Of a stretch of DNA of 64,000 nucleotides, positions 13,616-25,740 are shown in pieces (positions within the stretch are counted from its first letter, which is position 1; the number at the start of each line of letters is the position of its first letter). Origin of the DNA: Luscinia megarhynchos (lineage: Eukaryota > Chordata > Aves > Passeriformes > Turdidae); the NCBI GenBank assembly GCA_034336665.1, contig CM067568.1, positions 43,194,770 through 43,258,769 of the forward strand. The letters are read 5' to 3'. Position numbers and translations under genes: made by a program. Under the pieces are notes generated by a model, which was not told where the DNA came from, did no database searches, and saw only the letters and a list, made by a program, of their open reading frames with translations.

Positions 13616-14735
13616 AGTCATTAAATTTATAAAGGTTTTAAAAAGACAAGAAATTGAGGCTGGTCACCATCATTTCAGTATATTTATCATATGGGCAATA
13701 CTAAAAACCAAGCAGACAGATCCATATTATTTGCAATAAATTGCAGGAGTTTAATTCTCCGTGAATTTTCACACTCATGATTTAGAAATTATAGTTCGTT
13801 ATCCAAACTGGAAAAACTGAAGTAGTGTCTGTGAAAGAGTAGCACAGTGGAAATGAAACAACATTGCTTTTTGTTCTCTATGGCCATCAGTCCTAAGACC
13901 AAGAAAGGAGTCCCTGAAAAAAAATGTCTGGGAGCACAGATTTTTAATTTAAAAGTTGGCTGTAGCCTGACCAGAAGACAAAACCACATTTTGTCTGAGG
14001 ATCAAATCAAGCTTTAAGGTGAATGGATCTCAATTAGTGACCTTAAAGAGCAACACTCTTAAAATAAACTGCAGATTGATGATTGCTGATTATCTTAATC
14101 TGACTGTAATGCTTTTGTTAATTTCTCTCTCTCCTTTTTTTGGAAAAGAGAGCTAACAAACAGCCCCATTTATTAATCTGATAGTTAATCTATTTTACTT
14201 TATATATAACAATATTCTGGATTCTAAAGTTTCCTCTGAATTGGGTAAGGCGCCTCATTTGTGGAAGTAAATTCATAACAGGACTTTGGGCACCTAAGTG
14301 ACATTTGACCACTAACTCCAAAAAAAGAGTACTCACCATTATCACCATTACCATTGTGATAGCAATCCATCTGTTAATAAATTCCTACCCTGCCCAAGTA
14401 GAGACCATGCTTTTTTCTAAAGCACAAAATTTCTGTAGCCATCAACGTGCAAGCAAGAAAAAGCCTCCCTATGCATGATTCCACATTAAAACCCTCTGCT
14501 CATGTTTTTCTGCTACTCAATTATTCAGTCAGGAAACAAAAAGCAAAAAGAAATTTTGCATATGAAACAAATGGCAACTGGTGAAATGTTGCTTTTCTGG
14601 AGGGAAAATTGCTCTTTGTACGTTGAATGGTCTCATAAAACAAATGCAGAACCACAAGTATTCATAACACAAGTACAACATTTGTGCCACTAATTTATTC
14701 ATTAATGGTCTTTTTAGTAAATACTGTCAAATAAA

Positions 14736-15056
14736 ACCAGACTGTTGTTTACATCTCCAAGGAGTAATAAAGAGGAGACAATTAACTGCTAATTATTTCC
14801 ACCTGGTGAACTCTATTTTGAGAGGTTTTGATTAATTAACAGTGGGGATCTATCATTATCGTTGCTGGTGAGACTGGAAAAAAATAACAATTTACATCAA
14901 ATCAACATTAATCTGAAGTGAGGTCTTTGTCCATTTTCTGGGTCATTGCTACTAAACTCATTATAGAAATAATTGGAAAATGCATCCACTGTTAATCAAT
15001 ACAACAATATGATTTCCTTTATGAAGCTGATGGCAATTATGAGGAAGTCTGAAAAG
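14736..15056. promoter_or_regulatory. Candidate conserved non-coding enhancer island
   Basis: No coding signal is present. The stretch is dense in words typical of developmental enhancers: TGTTTAC (forkhead-type) at 14746-14752, TAATTA (homeodomain) at 14790-14795, CACCTG (E-box) at 14800-14805, TTAATTAA at 14832-14839 inside the 17-bp shared word, and ACTGTTAATCAAT at 14988-15000. It is free of simple repeats and transposon sequence. The motifs are observed; conservation and enhancer activity are inference, and AT-rich DNA yields such words by chance. Confidence 0.3.
14828..14844 (+). repeat. 17-bp word shared with 9778-9794 (copy 2)
   Basis: This is an exact second copy of TTGATTAATTAACAGTG in the same orientation, lying inside the enhancer-like island. 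Flanking bases differ from copy 1, so it is not part of a longer duplication. Confidence 0.8.
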
Positions 15057-15442
15057 AAATTTTAAAGAAGTAAAAAAGTATGTTCTTTAAGCATGACCTT
15101 TCCCTCATCCCATTACAGAGGAAAAAAAAAAGCCACCTAGTTTTTGTTTGCTTTCAAGATAGAAAAGGGCAAATTAGAAATAGTGGAGTGGTTGTTTCAG
15201 TGCTCCTTATTTCATCTTAAATTGATCTTCCCCATTTAACAGAAAAAATTATGTAGAAAGAGTTTAGGCTGCCAGCTGCCATAGGCATCCAAGTTGTCTC
15301 AGCCTCCCTGAACCAATGACTGAAAAACTGTCAGTTGTGCCATGGTTTTATTTGACAGTGTGCCATAATCCAATCCAGCTAGCCCTCAGTAACACATCCT
15401 ACCCACTCTACATTTTCCTCAGAACCCATCTCACTCTTTCTC
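15057..15442. other. Unique sequence, no gene recognised
   Basis: Nothing recognised. The sequence runs up to the CR1 tail, and no CR1 similarity was seen upstream of about 15443. Confidence 0.65.
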
Positions 15443-15512
15443 TTGAGAAGCTGGACTTAGATGATCCTTGTGGGTCCTTTTCAACCCAGGTTATCCTGGG
15501 ATTCTAGGATTT
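15443..15512 (+). mobile_element. CR1 LINE, short 3'-end fragment
   Basis: This is the plus-orientation CR1 terminus: 'gagaagctggacttagatgatcc', then 'ttgtgggtccttttcaaccc', then a closing 'gattctaggatt' that corresponds to the CR1 octamer tail (ATTCTATG-type). Only about 70 bp is left. It is oriented opposite to the other three CR1 fragments in the window. Confidence 0.8.
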
Positions 15513-18500
15513 GTGCCTATAGAGGCACATGTCATCCAGCCCCACTTCATAGTTTAGGATTCTCCAGGGGGAACTTTTCAGGAGATTAATGAACTTGTTT
15601 GTTGAGTGAGTTTGACACAGGGATAATTGAGAGAAATGTTATTTAGTATAAATTTAATTATATAGAGAGTTCCCAGGGCCCTGGATGAACTTGTTTTTAC
15701 AGTGAGCAGTAAAAATCAGTGTAAAAATATAGCATGATAAGAATAATGTATAAAAAAGAAAAAAACAGGGGAGGAGAGCTAAAAACTTTTCCCCTCTGTT
15801 TTTCTAATTGTCCTCTTTTTCTTAGTCTTCTCAGTTTTCTTCTCTCACTTTTTTTCATCTCATTGCTTTTTGACTTTCATCTGTGCACGTTTTACTGAGT
15901 CTTTCTCATGTATCTACTATTTTATAGCATGCATTTACTCTTGAGCATATCTGATTGCCAGACAGTACCATTCTCCTGTTATAGTAATCAAGTTGTGAGG
16001 CAAAACTTTCCTTTCTTAGCAAACTCTTGTGTTAAAAACAAAAATCACGAACATACATGATCTGCAGAATTTTGCAAGAAATGTTTAATCATTTCCATTT
16101 GAAATTAAATGAATCCTATATTCCTGCTTTCTTCCACTGTGCAAAAAATCTTTATGCTGTATCAAAACAGATGCAAAAGATACCATATGTGATGACCTTT
16201 GCCTGAAATGCAAATTCTGCTGTCAACTGTCCTGCAGGACAAAAGGAGAAATTTATTGAGAGTTTTTAATACTTATTTTTTACCACTTTCTCTTTAAAAA
16301 AAAAAAACAAAACTATTTTTCTCTTTCCATGCATATTTTCCTTATAATATTCACAAGTTTTCTACCTAAAAAGGCAAATACTGCTGGTTAAGTAGATTAT
16401 CTTGTGGAATGAGATTAAGAAGCCAAGAAAAAGCAGAGCAGTTTGTTCATTAACAGGATAAACAGCAGCCAGTGTAGTATAGGTTTAATTTCGATTCAGA
16501 ACTCATGCTAGGACAGCTAATTGTCTCTGGTGCTCTGTAACATCTGTGACCCACGCTCAGGTATTGAGCTAGGAGATAAATTTCAAGTTCCCAGCAAAAT
16601 ATGATAGACTGATTGAAATAAATGCACTGTCCCCTTCACTGCAAATTATTTTCTTTTACAGATAAAATGTAAATTCTAGTTCCTGATAAGACTCAGATAA
16701 AGTAGATGATTGCAAAGTTTATTTGTTTTGTGCTTGGACTATATGGACCTATGTGCTCAGAAATGTTTCCATTTACTGTGAGTTTCAAATTTGTAGTGAA
16801 TGTACCTGATCCTTTTCTCACTCTCAGTGGTCTTGAAATACAACAGTCCAAATGTGATTATTCAACTACTTTAGTTGTACTAATGACTAACAGGGTGTGG
16901 TACTAGGGAAAATGTCAGATGTGCTCGTGGTCTGTAACGCAAAGAAAACATAAATGTTTGATTAAGTATGTTTTAAGTGAAAAAAGAAAAAAGAAAAAAT
17001 AATTGAGACATTAATCTTTGGTCTATATAGGTGTGTAATTATGCCCCAGCATTTTAAATCCAAAGAAAAACATCTGACCTGGTATCTGAACTACTTTATT
17101 TGAGCCTCCCAAAACATTTACAATGTGCTTTTTGGAAGTTTGGCAAGATGCAAAAGTCATTACATTGCAGAAATCATCAAATCGTGTTACTCTCTGTCAC
17201 CATGTACAAGTTGGTATACTGATATTTTGAGTATTTTACTAAAATAACTTGGAAATTTCAACCATCAAAAAATCCATAATTTTCACTTGTTTATCATATA
17301 TTATGGATTATCTCAGATTATGTTTTCTATCATATTTTCTAATTTCAAAAATTAATGTAAAATCCTACCTGTATTTTTAGCATGAATTTTTTGAAATAGT
17401 TATTTACAGATTGAAAAAATCCGGTAGAACATATAAATCTCTAAATTCAGGATAGAGTGGATTGAGGAAAAAGGCCTGATTTTTGGGAGTTTTTTGTACC
17501 ATAAAGATCTTTAAATACATGAAACATAATGCTCTAAAAGAACTTTCTCACTTTAGCACACAGGATCAAGATCAGAACTACTGAACTACTGTTTGCACCC
17601 CTGAATTGACCTTGTTAGAAAACATATCAAATTTTGGTGTGAATAATGATGTGCAATCCTACTTTATCTCCACAGATCCTAAGCCTTGGTCCCAGTGATA
17701 TCATACTACCCACAACAGGTGGTGATAGAGAAGGAAGAGTCCTTGCATAGAGTAGGTGTTGCCACAACACACACAGAGCAAACTTAAGACAGAAGAGTTA
17801 AAAAAGGGTTTAGCAGCTCTTTTTAGACAGTTGATAAATACTCTGGGTTAAAATCAAGTTCTTGCCAGACACTGATATAGGAGAAAAAATTTAAAGAATT
17901 GTAATGCCTATGTCAAATTGTATGACTGAGAGCTGAAGCAGTAAGGACAGAAATATGACTGCACTTTCCATAACCACAATCAAGATTGATTCCTTTTAAG
18001 GAGCAAAAGACAGACAAAATAGATGTCAATAAAAGATAAAATTGAAGAAAGTGCATGTCAAAGTTTTTGTGTTGTTCCTTCATTGTCACATATAGAAAGT
18101 TGTTCTCCTAAATTCAGTTAATCCAGGAAAAAGAGTTCAGGGCAGGATTCCTATTTCTCGCTTAATCCTCTTTTCACAACACTCAAAACATAAAGCATCA
18201 AGGGAAATCTGTCCCTTACTCTTGCTGAAACAGGTTTCCAGTGTAATAAGGCAAAATTCACACTGTGAAAGTGCTGCAGAAGAAGGGATTAGATCAGCCA
18301 CATGATGGGTGGAATGTAGCAGCTATTTACCAACACAGCAATGCTCTCAACATGCTAGGAAAGGAAATTAAGAAAGCTGTCTCCATCTGAAGCTGCAAGG
18401 GAAATTTAGAGAAGCAGAATGTAATTAACCTAATTGAAATTTTTCAGAGTGCAGGATTTTTCCAGAATGACTTTATCATGAAACAAATGAGCCACTGGCA

Positions 18501-18782
18501 TAGGCATTCACTTTTAGCAAAGCAGCAGCTTTGATCTTTTGTGCATATCTATGCTAAACTCCAAAGACTGTTCATGCATCAAGCATTCAGGCCTCTGCAC
18601 TGTTTGTTCTTGGCAAACAAACAATAAAATCCAGTTGGTGTAACAGGATGTATTGAACAAACACTCTACAATTGTCAATATTTTCACTGGTGACATAAAT
18701 GAGAGAAGCTGATTATTTTTAGGGTCTTGTGGAACTTATGGAAATCTTGATATTGCTGCCATAAAGCATTGACATCCTGCAG
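15513..18782. other. AT-rich unique sequence, no gene recognised
   Basis: No gene is recognised; the longest open frame is about 66 codons. An imperfect hairpin is formed by AAAAACAG near 15761 and CTGTTTTT near 15796. A pyrimidine-rich stretch follows to about 15895. A 10-bp inverted repeat at 17271-17309 is annotated separately. Confidence 0.7.
17271..17309. repeat. Inverted repeat, 10-bp perfect arms
   Basis: AATCCATAAT (17271-17280) and ATTATGGATT (17300-17309) are exact reverse complements with a 19-base spacer. The surroundings are AT-rich, so chance is plausible. Confidence 0.7.
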
Positions 18783-18856
18783 AATAAAAAATAAATAAAT
18801 AAATAAATAAATAGATAGATAGATAAATAAATAAATAAATAAATACATAAATCAGC
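18783..18856. repeat. (AAAT)n microsatellite with GATA core
   Basis: A tetranucleotide array of AAAT units contains three consecutive ATAG/GATA units in the middle (about 18812-18824) before returning to AAAT and ending in a variant ACAT unit. This is a compound microsatellite, likely length-variable. Confidence 0.95.
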
Positions 18857-21061
18857 AACACATAACCCATACTTTTTTTCAGAGGTTCAGCCAGCAACGT
18901 TTTTGGAAGCTGCAATTCTTTTTCATGTGAACAACTATGGAACAGGGAAGCTCACTGTACTCAAAATCTGCAACACACTTTATGTGTGTGGTGTTTCTTC
19001 TTCACCTCATTCTTCTTCAGGAGGAAAGGAAAAGAGGGGACTATTTTCATACACTATTTCATACATAAACTAAGATGGGTGATGGATTTAGTGATATCTA
19101 AATTTTATACAGCATTTCAGTAGCAGTGGTGAGAATGCTGAAGCCTGCTTTAAACATTTCTTTCACCAATTCTCTGGATTTCTCTCCTGAAATATGAAGT
19201 TTCTGTAAAAGAATACAAGCCAACTATCTAGTATTAATTACAGTCCTGATTTCTCCAACCACACCATGCAGCTCAAAGATTAATCCATAAAAACTTCTGA
19301 GTTCATTTATAAAGCAATTTTGTGGTTCAATTTAACACATTCTCAGTTCCAATTCCTTGCTTCCAGGCTAATGGTTTTACCATTCCCTAAGCCCTACTGC
19401 CTTTTCTGCCTTCCAATCTAGCCACCTTACCAAAAATCTTAAACCTTACTGACTCTAGTTGCATAGTTCCATTTTTCTTAATGCATATTTGGTCTTGGTA
19501 TTATTGAGAATATTATATTTTAGTGTTGGATGAAAAACCTCCATGGTTATTGTATACATCTTTTCCCATGAGATACTCATCTGTTTTCTGTAACTCTGCT
19601 GTCCAATAAAGTGTGGTCTCTAAGGCATACAATACAACCCTACATGTCACACAGTGAACAAAAACAGGTAGGAATAGAAGTTGAGTGTTGTTTTACAAAG
19701 GGTTTAGAAGATAAATTCTTTTTTATGAGAAGTTTTGCAGGAGGGTCATCATATTTTAAAGGACATCGATGAAACAAGTTATAATTTATAAAGTATGGAT
19801 GTTAACAACCTCTATCACTTAAAAGAAAATATAATTTAATTACTCCCAAGAGAGTAGGCTAAATGAGAACAGGGGACAGGAGGAGCAGCTGGTATGGATC
19901 TCTGGAAGGAAGCACCAAGGCAAAGGCCTCCTGCTGATCCCATGGTGACTGGAAGAGCATGACAAGTGTTACTGCATGCAGAATTTTAGAATGATTTCAT
20001 TTCCAGAACAATATAGTTGTTATCTAATTCAAATTCCATAATTACAGAATACACTTTTTTTTTAGGTTCGGTTTTCATTTTACCTCCTGAACAGAGATTT
20101 TCAACAACAAATTCTGATAAAAACTGGAAGTCACTTAATATCTATTTTGCTTACATTAATGATAATCAGTCCTTTAAAATTGCTTCTCAGTTTTCATCTA
20201 CACATCAGTTTGTCTCTCACCCCAAAATCTACTTTTCATAATCTCATGAAAAAATTTTAGATTCTCTTGGTTTTCTGTGAAATGTGTTCAGTAAGTCCTT
20301 CCAGGCATTGGTCCCTCTCCTTACATCTGGGAAGCTGAATTAAAATGTCATTGGGTTGACATTTTCTTAATTTCTTGTTCATGTCTCCCAGCGAGTACTG
20401 ATCACCCAATATCTTTCTTCTTTTTTTGTTTGCTGTTGGGTTTTTTGGTCAAAGCCAAGATTTGATAAAAAGAGAGAGGAGATTTAGGAACATCTATTTT
20501 GTCTCTCAAGGTTTAACTGTTCTTTAATCCATTCTATTTCTGACCTCACATGCTCAGATAGGTTAATACTTTCACAAATGATCTCTCAACCAGGATTGAT
20601 TCATGGTCAAATCCGTGGAAGATTAAAAGTGCTGAAAATGGACTGTCTGGTCTGTAAACACCAACACATTCTGTATGGGTCAAACCAGAATGACAATAGA
20701 AGTATGCAGTTATATATATTATTAAGTGATTTTTTTAAAATTTATTTCTCCTATAAAACCTAAAGTCGTAAATATGAACCTCTAAATTCCCATTTCTTTA
20801 AAAGTGTCTACCAAAAGCAATGATTTTAATGGCAACTACTTGCCTTCAGAAACAATCTCCAAGTACTTATGAAAGCATTCTGTAAATACAGAGCTATAAA
20901 ATTGCCCTCATGTAATTTGCAAAACAATAGTTAATGGTATCCTTTTACATGACTCTCCATAAGACCTATGATTATATCCCTGGACTTCTTAATGGAAATC
21001 TAGTCGCCAATATCAGCTAGAAAATGGTGTGGGAATTAAAGCTTATGAATGTATTTGATGA
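18857..21061. other. Unique sequence, no gene recognised
   Basis: Nothing gene-like is recognised; open frames reach at most 74 codons (20017-20241) and show no domain. Confidence 0.7.
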
Positions 21062-21101
21062 ATATGTAGAAGGAATATGAATATATGTAGAAGGAATATG
21101 A
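21062..21101. repeat. Tandem duplication, about 21-bp unit x2
   Basis: The string atatgtagaaggaatatga appears at 21062-21080 and again at 21083-21101, joined by two bases. The copies are identical, which suggests a recent slippage-type duplication. Confidence 0.85.
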
Positions 21102-21144
21102 ATATACATAGAAAAGCACAACATCAGACCACACTGGTAGTGTG

Positions 21145-21198
21145 ATTTATCAAACCAGTTAGAGGTTTACAGGTTTATCAAACCAGTAGAGGTTTATG
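21145..21198. repeat. Tandem duplication, about 27-bp unit x2
   Basis: The segment beginning 'tttatcaaaccagt' and continuing 'agaggttta' is present twice in direct succession. The copies differ by one inserted T and edge substitutions. It lies less than 50 bp from another tandem duplication. Confidence 0.85.
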
Positions 21199-24100
21199 GG
21201 TTGAAATTAAAGAAACAACACGCTCAACATTGTTCCCTCAACAAAAATTTTGCTTTTGTGAGTTTGTTTGACAGTCATTAAGTCTTCATATACACAAGCA
21301 CCTAGTCTGTTATATCCATATAATGCCCTCATAAATAAAGTATGAAGCTTTGAACCATTGATCTTCAGTGGACAAAAGTTTCACAAATTTCTAGTACTTC
21401 CTTTAAGGAACTAATTATTGGAGTTTGCTATGAGCAGCTACCCTCAATATACCAGCTGCTATTCATAATGCAGATAAATAGGGAATTGTGTGTCCATGAA
21501 TAGCACAGGTCAGGCTACCAACTGCTTTAACTTTCAGAGACAGTCTCAGAGGCAGTGCAGTTAACAGAAGGCAACCTGAGTCCATCATGTCAGACATCTG
21601 GATTCTAATAATAAATTACGCAGGGGTTTTGTTCAGGTATAAATCTCTGATGTGCAAAAATGTCACAAAAGACATTTGTAATATTAGAACAATATTGAAC
21701 ACATGGTACTCTTGTTTAGTTTATTTTCCCCAGTTCAAAATGTGTTAGGAGATAGATGACAGATGCTAAATAGGAAGTTTGTTTGTCTGTGTATTTTCTA
21801 GAAACTCAGTTACATGCCATGCAGAAGTGAATCCTCAAAAGCATGCTGTTTTTATTGAGAAATGAGGGGTTTTAGTAATATTTCCATTTAATCACTTGAA
21901 GCAAATGGTAGCTTTGCTGTAAAAATCCTGATGGATTTTAATATGATAAAGGATGTATAATTTCTTCCCTGGACTTCTGGACAAATCTGAAGATATTTTG
22001 ATGAAAATGACAGAAAGTTTCAAAAGTGACCATGCAGAATGACCAATCAAAAAATAAAGACTTAGAAGCAGAGAATGGGCATAGTTTTAAATCCAATACC
22101 ATGATTCGTGTACTGCTGAAAAGTTACAAGATAATCATATATATATCAGGGGTCTGCTTCAGGTTTGGAATTTTAAAAAAAGTATTAGATTTTTTATAAT
22201 ACTATAGTAATGATAGTACCTTAATAACTAGTTAATCTCTGAAAATAAAACATCTGATAGAGATATAAATTAAACTTTCTATGGTGTATTCAGTGCATGG
22301 ACAAGATCCACCATGCTGCTTTCAGGCATTCTTGTGGTGGTTGGTTTGTATTAGGAACACAGTTCCTGCAGGACATCTTTATGGGAAAGGAAAAGGAAAG
22401 ATTACTGAAGTTTTATACAACATAAAAAAAAATTTTGGAAGAATAGAAACAAACAGGGGATGACTGAGCAGGCAGATTTTCCTTTTGTTCTTCTTTAAAG
22501 GACTAAGGAAAAGTACTTAGAGTTTCACAGGTTTTCACTAGAACATCCCAATGCACTAAGTACCAATATTTGTGTGAGGCACTTGGAATCTCCTGCTTTG
22601 TGAGGGGAAGAGTGTTAATCTTTCATTTTTATATTATTTTTAGATGGGTGGCTGATGTTGAAGTTGTTTCTAAACTGAAAAATCCATGCCTTTTGTGCAT
22701 TACTTGCTTGATGTCTGACATTCTTGATGAGCAGAACTGAATTGGACAGCGATGTATTGCCAGGGAGCAGAAACACTAATTTGTAAATGCACTGCTAAAT
22801 CAGTGATGCTAAGGAAAGTTATCTTACTCCTGCAGCTTTACAGATTATGAGATATTATGTCCTCTGTTGTTTCTTGTTGAGCCTCACAAAGAACAGAGAA
22901 ACTGGGAAACAGAGAATTCAGCTTAATTTCAAATGCTTGTCTTAAAGTGGGACATAGCTAATTTGGTTTATGGAGGTGGAAGAAAAGCTTGATCCATGTA
23001 GATTTTAGTTAAAGCTGTTACACTGTAAAATCCTGAATGGTTATTTTTAAAGATATAATTTCCATTGTAACTGGAACTTAATTGTACTTCAAATACAACA
23101 AGAAAAAAAAATGGGGAATGGTTATTTAAATCCTAGGTTTGCTTTTAAGAATGTTTTAAAATGTCTCTTTTCCTCCCTTTTCCATCCTTTGAACAAAACT
23201 GGAAAAGCTTCTGGGAGAGCAGGAAAAGGGAGCAAAGCTGATGCCTTCTGTACACATTTACAATGTTGAAAAACAAAGCAGTATAACAGACACCCCTCTT
23301 CCTCCCCCTCAAGCACAGCTTTTAGAAAACAAGTTCAGTTCAGATGTCTAATCCCCTGGAATTTGTTTTCCAAATATACTTTTGATCACAGATAGCAGCA
23401 CTTGGATCGAGTGTGTTGTTTTTTCTTATTCTGAAGTTTTCTACAATTTCATCCTTGCTTAAACTCTAAAGTAAAAAAAGACTACTAAAAAGTCAGCTTT
23501 TTATTAATTAATATTATTATAATTGCAGTAGCCATTATGTTTGATTATTTTTAATTTAGCTAAGTAGTTGGCATTAAAGAAAACACCCAGATACTCAGAG
23601 GTTATTCTCTTTGATGTATCTGGAATCTGATATCCACCTGATGATACAAAGTGAGTGATGCATGATAAATCCTTTGGCTGCATGAGGAGACATGTTTCAG
23701 GGAAGGACAGAAGATTTTTGTGTACCTCATGAGTTTTCTTATGTGTTTCTGTATTCTGAACTGCCAAGGATTTGATTCAGGTCAAGGGACTGGAGGAAGT
23801 TTGAGTAGGATCATCTGTTATTTTGGCAGGCCCTTATTAGAGTTAATTATTTGTTCAGAAAAAAAATAATTAAACAAAAAAGACAGAGGTGGAGAATATT
23901 TACCTGTTACTGGAATACACACACATGTTTGTCTTTACAATTGCATTACGGACCAGTAGCCCAATATGGGCACAAAAAAGGAGAAAAAAATTTGAACACT
24001 GGAGAAAAAAAATGACACTGTATATAAATGTCTGCAAGACCCGAGTTTTATCTGGGACTGTGATGTGGGGTAGCCCTTCCCCATTCCTGAAGAGCACTGT

Positions 24101-25740
24101 TAATCATCTGATAGGGAGGAAGCTGCCTGCATTTAGGGCAGCTGTGTCCAGCCTGGCAAGGTGCTCAGATGAAAGTATATTTAATGAAAGATGAATGAAA
24201 ACTGCTTTACACCGCTGTTTGTACCTGTACATTTTTTTCCCCTGGAGTTCAAAAATGATATGCCATCCTGAGAAATAACTACTCCTTTATACCTCCATCA
24301 TTGTGACTAAAGCTGGGGGGAAAAAACCCTACAACTACTGAATAAAGCTTAGCTCCCTCCATTTTCCTGGTGCCAGATTTTCAGCTTCAAAAGAAATTAC
24401 TTCATTTAGATAAGGATTATATAGTTTAAGAGAAACACCAAAAGGAGAATTAACTCAAACTAATAAAGCAAGCAATAGAAATCAAATCAGTTTAAAGATC
24501 ACAATTGCTTTGAAAACAATTAGCATTAACTCAGATCCCATTAAATATTATGTATTACTGGTCTAGAGGGTCTAAATTAGGAAAGAGAAAAGGGAAACAA
24601 AGAAAACTCCAGTGAAAAGTAACTAAACTGATTAGTTTCACAAAGACTGGTGTATATTTTTCATTACTTTTATTTTAGCATTTTTCCAGTTCACATTAAC
24701 ACTGTTAAAATGTTCATACATCATAGGCTGATTCTATTTGTCTTCCACTATGTGACTTTTGCTCTAGGCCAACACACTCTAAAAGGGGGTATGATCCATT
24801 TGTTTGCTTTTTTCTTCCTGTCCTTGACATAATTTTGTGTTACTTTCCATAATAAAAATAATTCTAAAGAGTCTCATATTTTCACCTCTAATCCAGACAA
24901 CTGTTTGAGAGTGGTGATGGCAAGTAATATTTTATACTGGTTTGAGATATTCTTTTTTGTTCATTGCTCATTAAATAAAGGATGCTCTTCATTGAAGATT
25001 TCCTTTAGTCACAATATTATCATCTGCAATATTTTAAATTCTGAAAATAATCATCTTATATTTACTCTACTCCTTCCAACCTCCAGACTTAGCCAGGCTG
25101 ACTAGCTCTCCAGTCTTTCTGTCACCATTGTACTTAGCTTTAAAAACTCCTTGAGTGCATTTGCTGCCTTTTTGCCTTCCAGTTGACAATGAAGGTTATC
25201 ACACTCTTACTGGATTTATATTTTTAAAGTGTCATCTTGCAACGATCAGTTTGACAGCATGTTTCATACAGTGGTCCATAAAACCTTTAGAGAAAACCCA
25301 AGAGAGGATTAGCGCTTGTGAAAGACAAATCTGGGGGAGGGAAGGAGCCAAAACATTCTTTTTTTATTTCTTATTTCATACAGGGAGAAAAAGGACAAAT
25401 CCTCCTGTTCCCCCTTGGAGTTTATTTGATGATTGGTGCCAATTGCAGTACTTGTATAATCCCCTAGATAGCACAACTTCTCAATCAGAGTGAAGCATAA
25501 TATCATTTTATTGCACAGAAGATTAAGACCTTTAGACAGGCAGACACTGCTTCTTTATATAGAGAAATCTGAAATTATTATAAATTGCTTGGATTAATGG
25601 GCACAGAAAACATTAGTAAATAATTGTGTTTAACTTTAAACAGTACCAAAACACTTTAGCTGGTAATGTGTGCTATAGAAGATATGGCAAGTGTCTATTG
25701 CAGACTGACTATTTGACTCTGAGATGTATCATATCATATT
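21199..25740. other. AT-rich unique sequence, no gene recognised
   Basis: No exon, RNA or transposon was recognised. The longest open frames (23889-24194, 101 codons; 25155-25493, 112 codons; both plus) have no recognisable domains, and the second includes a long T-rich run. They are treated as chance. Confidence 0.65.

Larger units (their letters stand above)
11233..14735. other. AT-rich unique sequence, no gene recognised
   Basis: No gene is recognised. A plus-strand open frame at 11839-12201 (120 codons) has no identifiable domain and overlaps other frames. Simple sequence includes an imperfect TG tract (12502-12547) and a short TTA/ATT run (13591-13615). From about 14000 the sequence becomes rich in TAAT and GATTA words and leads into the candidate regulatory island. 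Confidence 0.65.
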
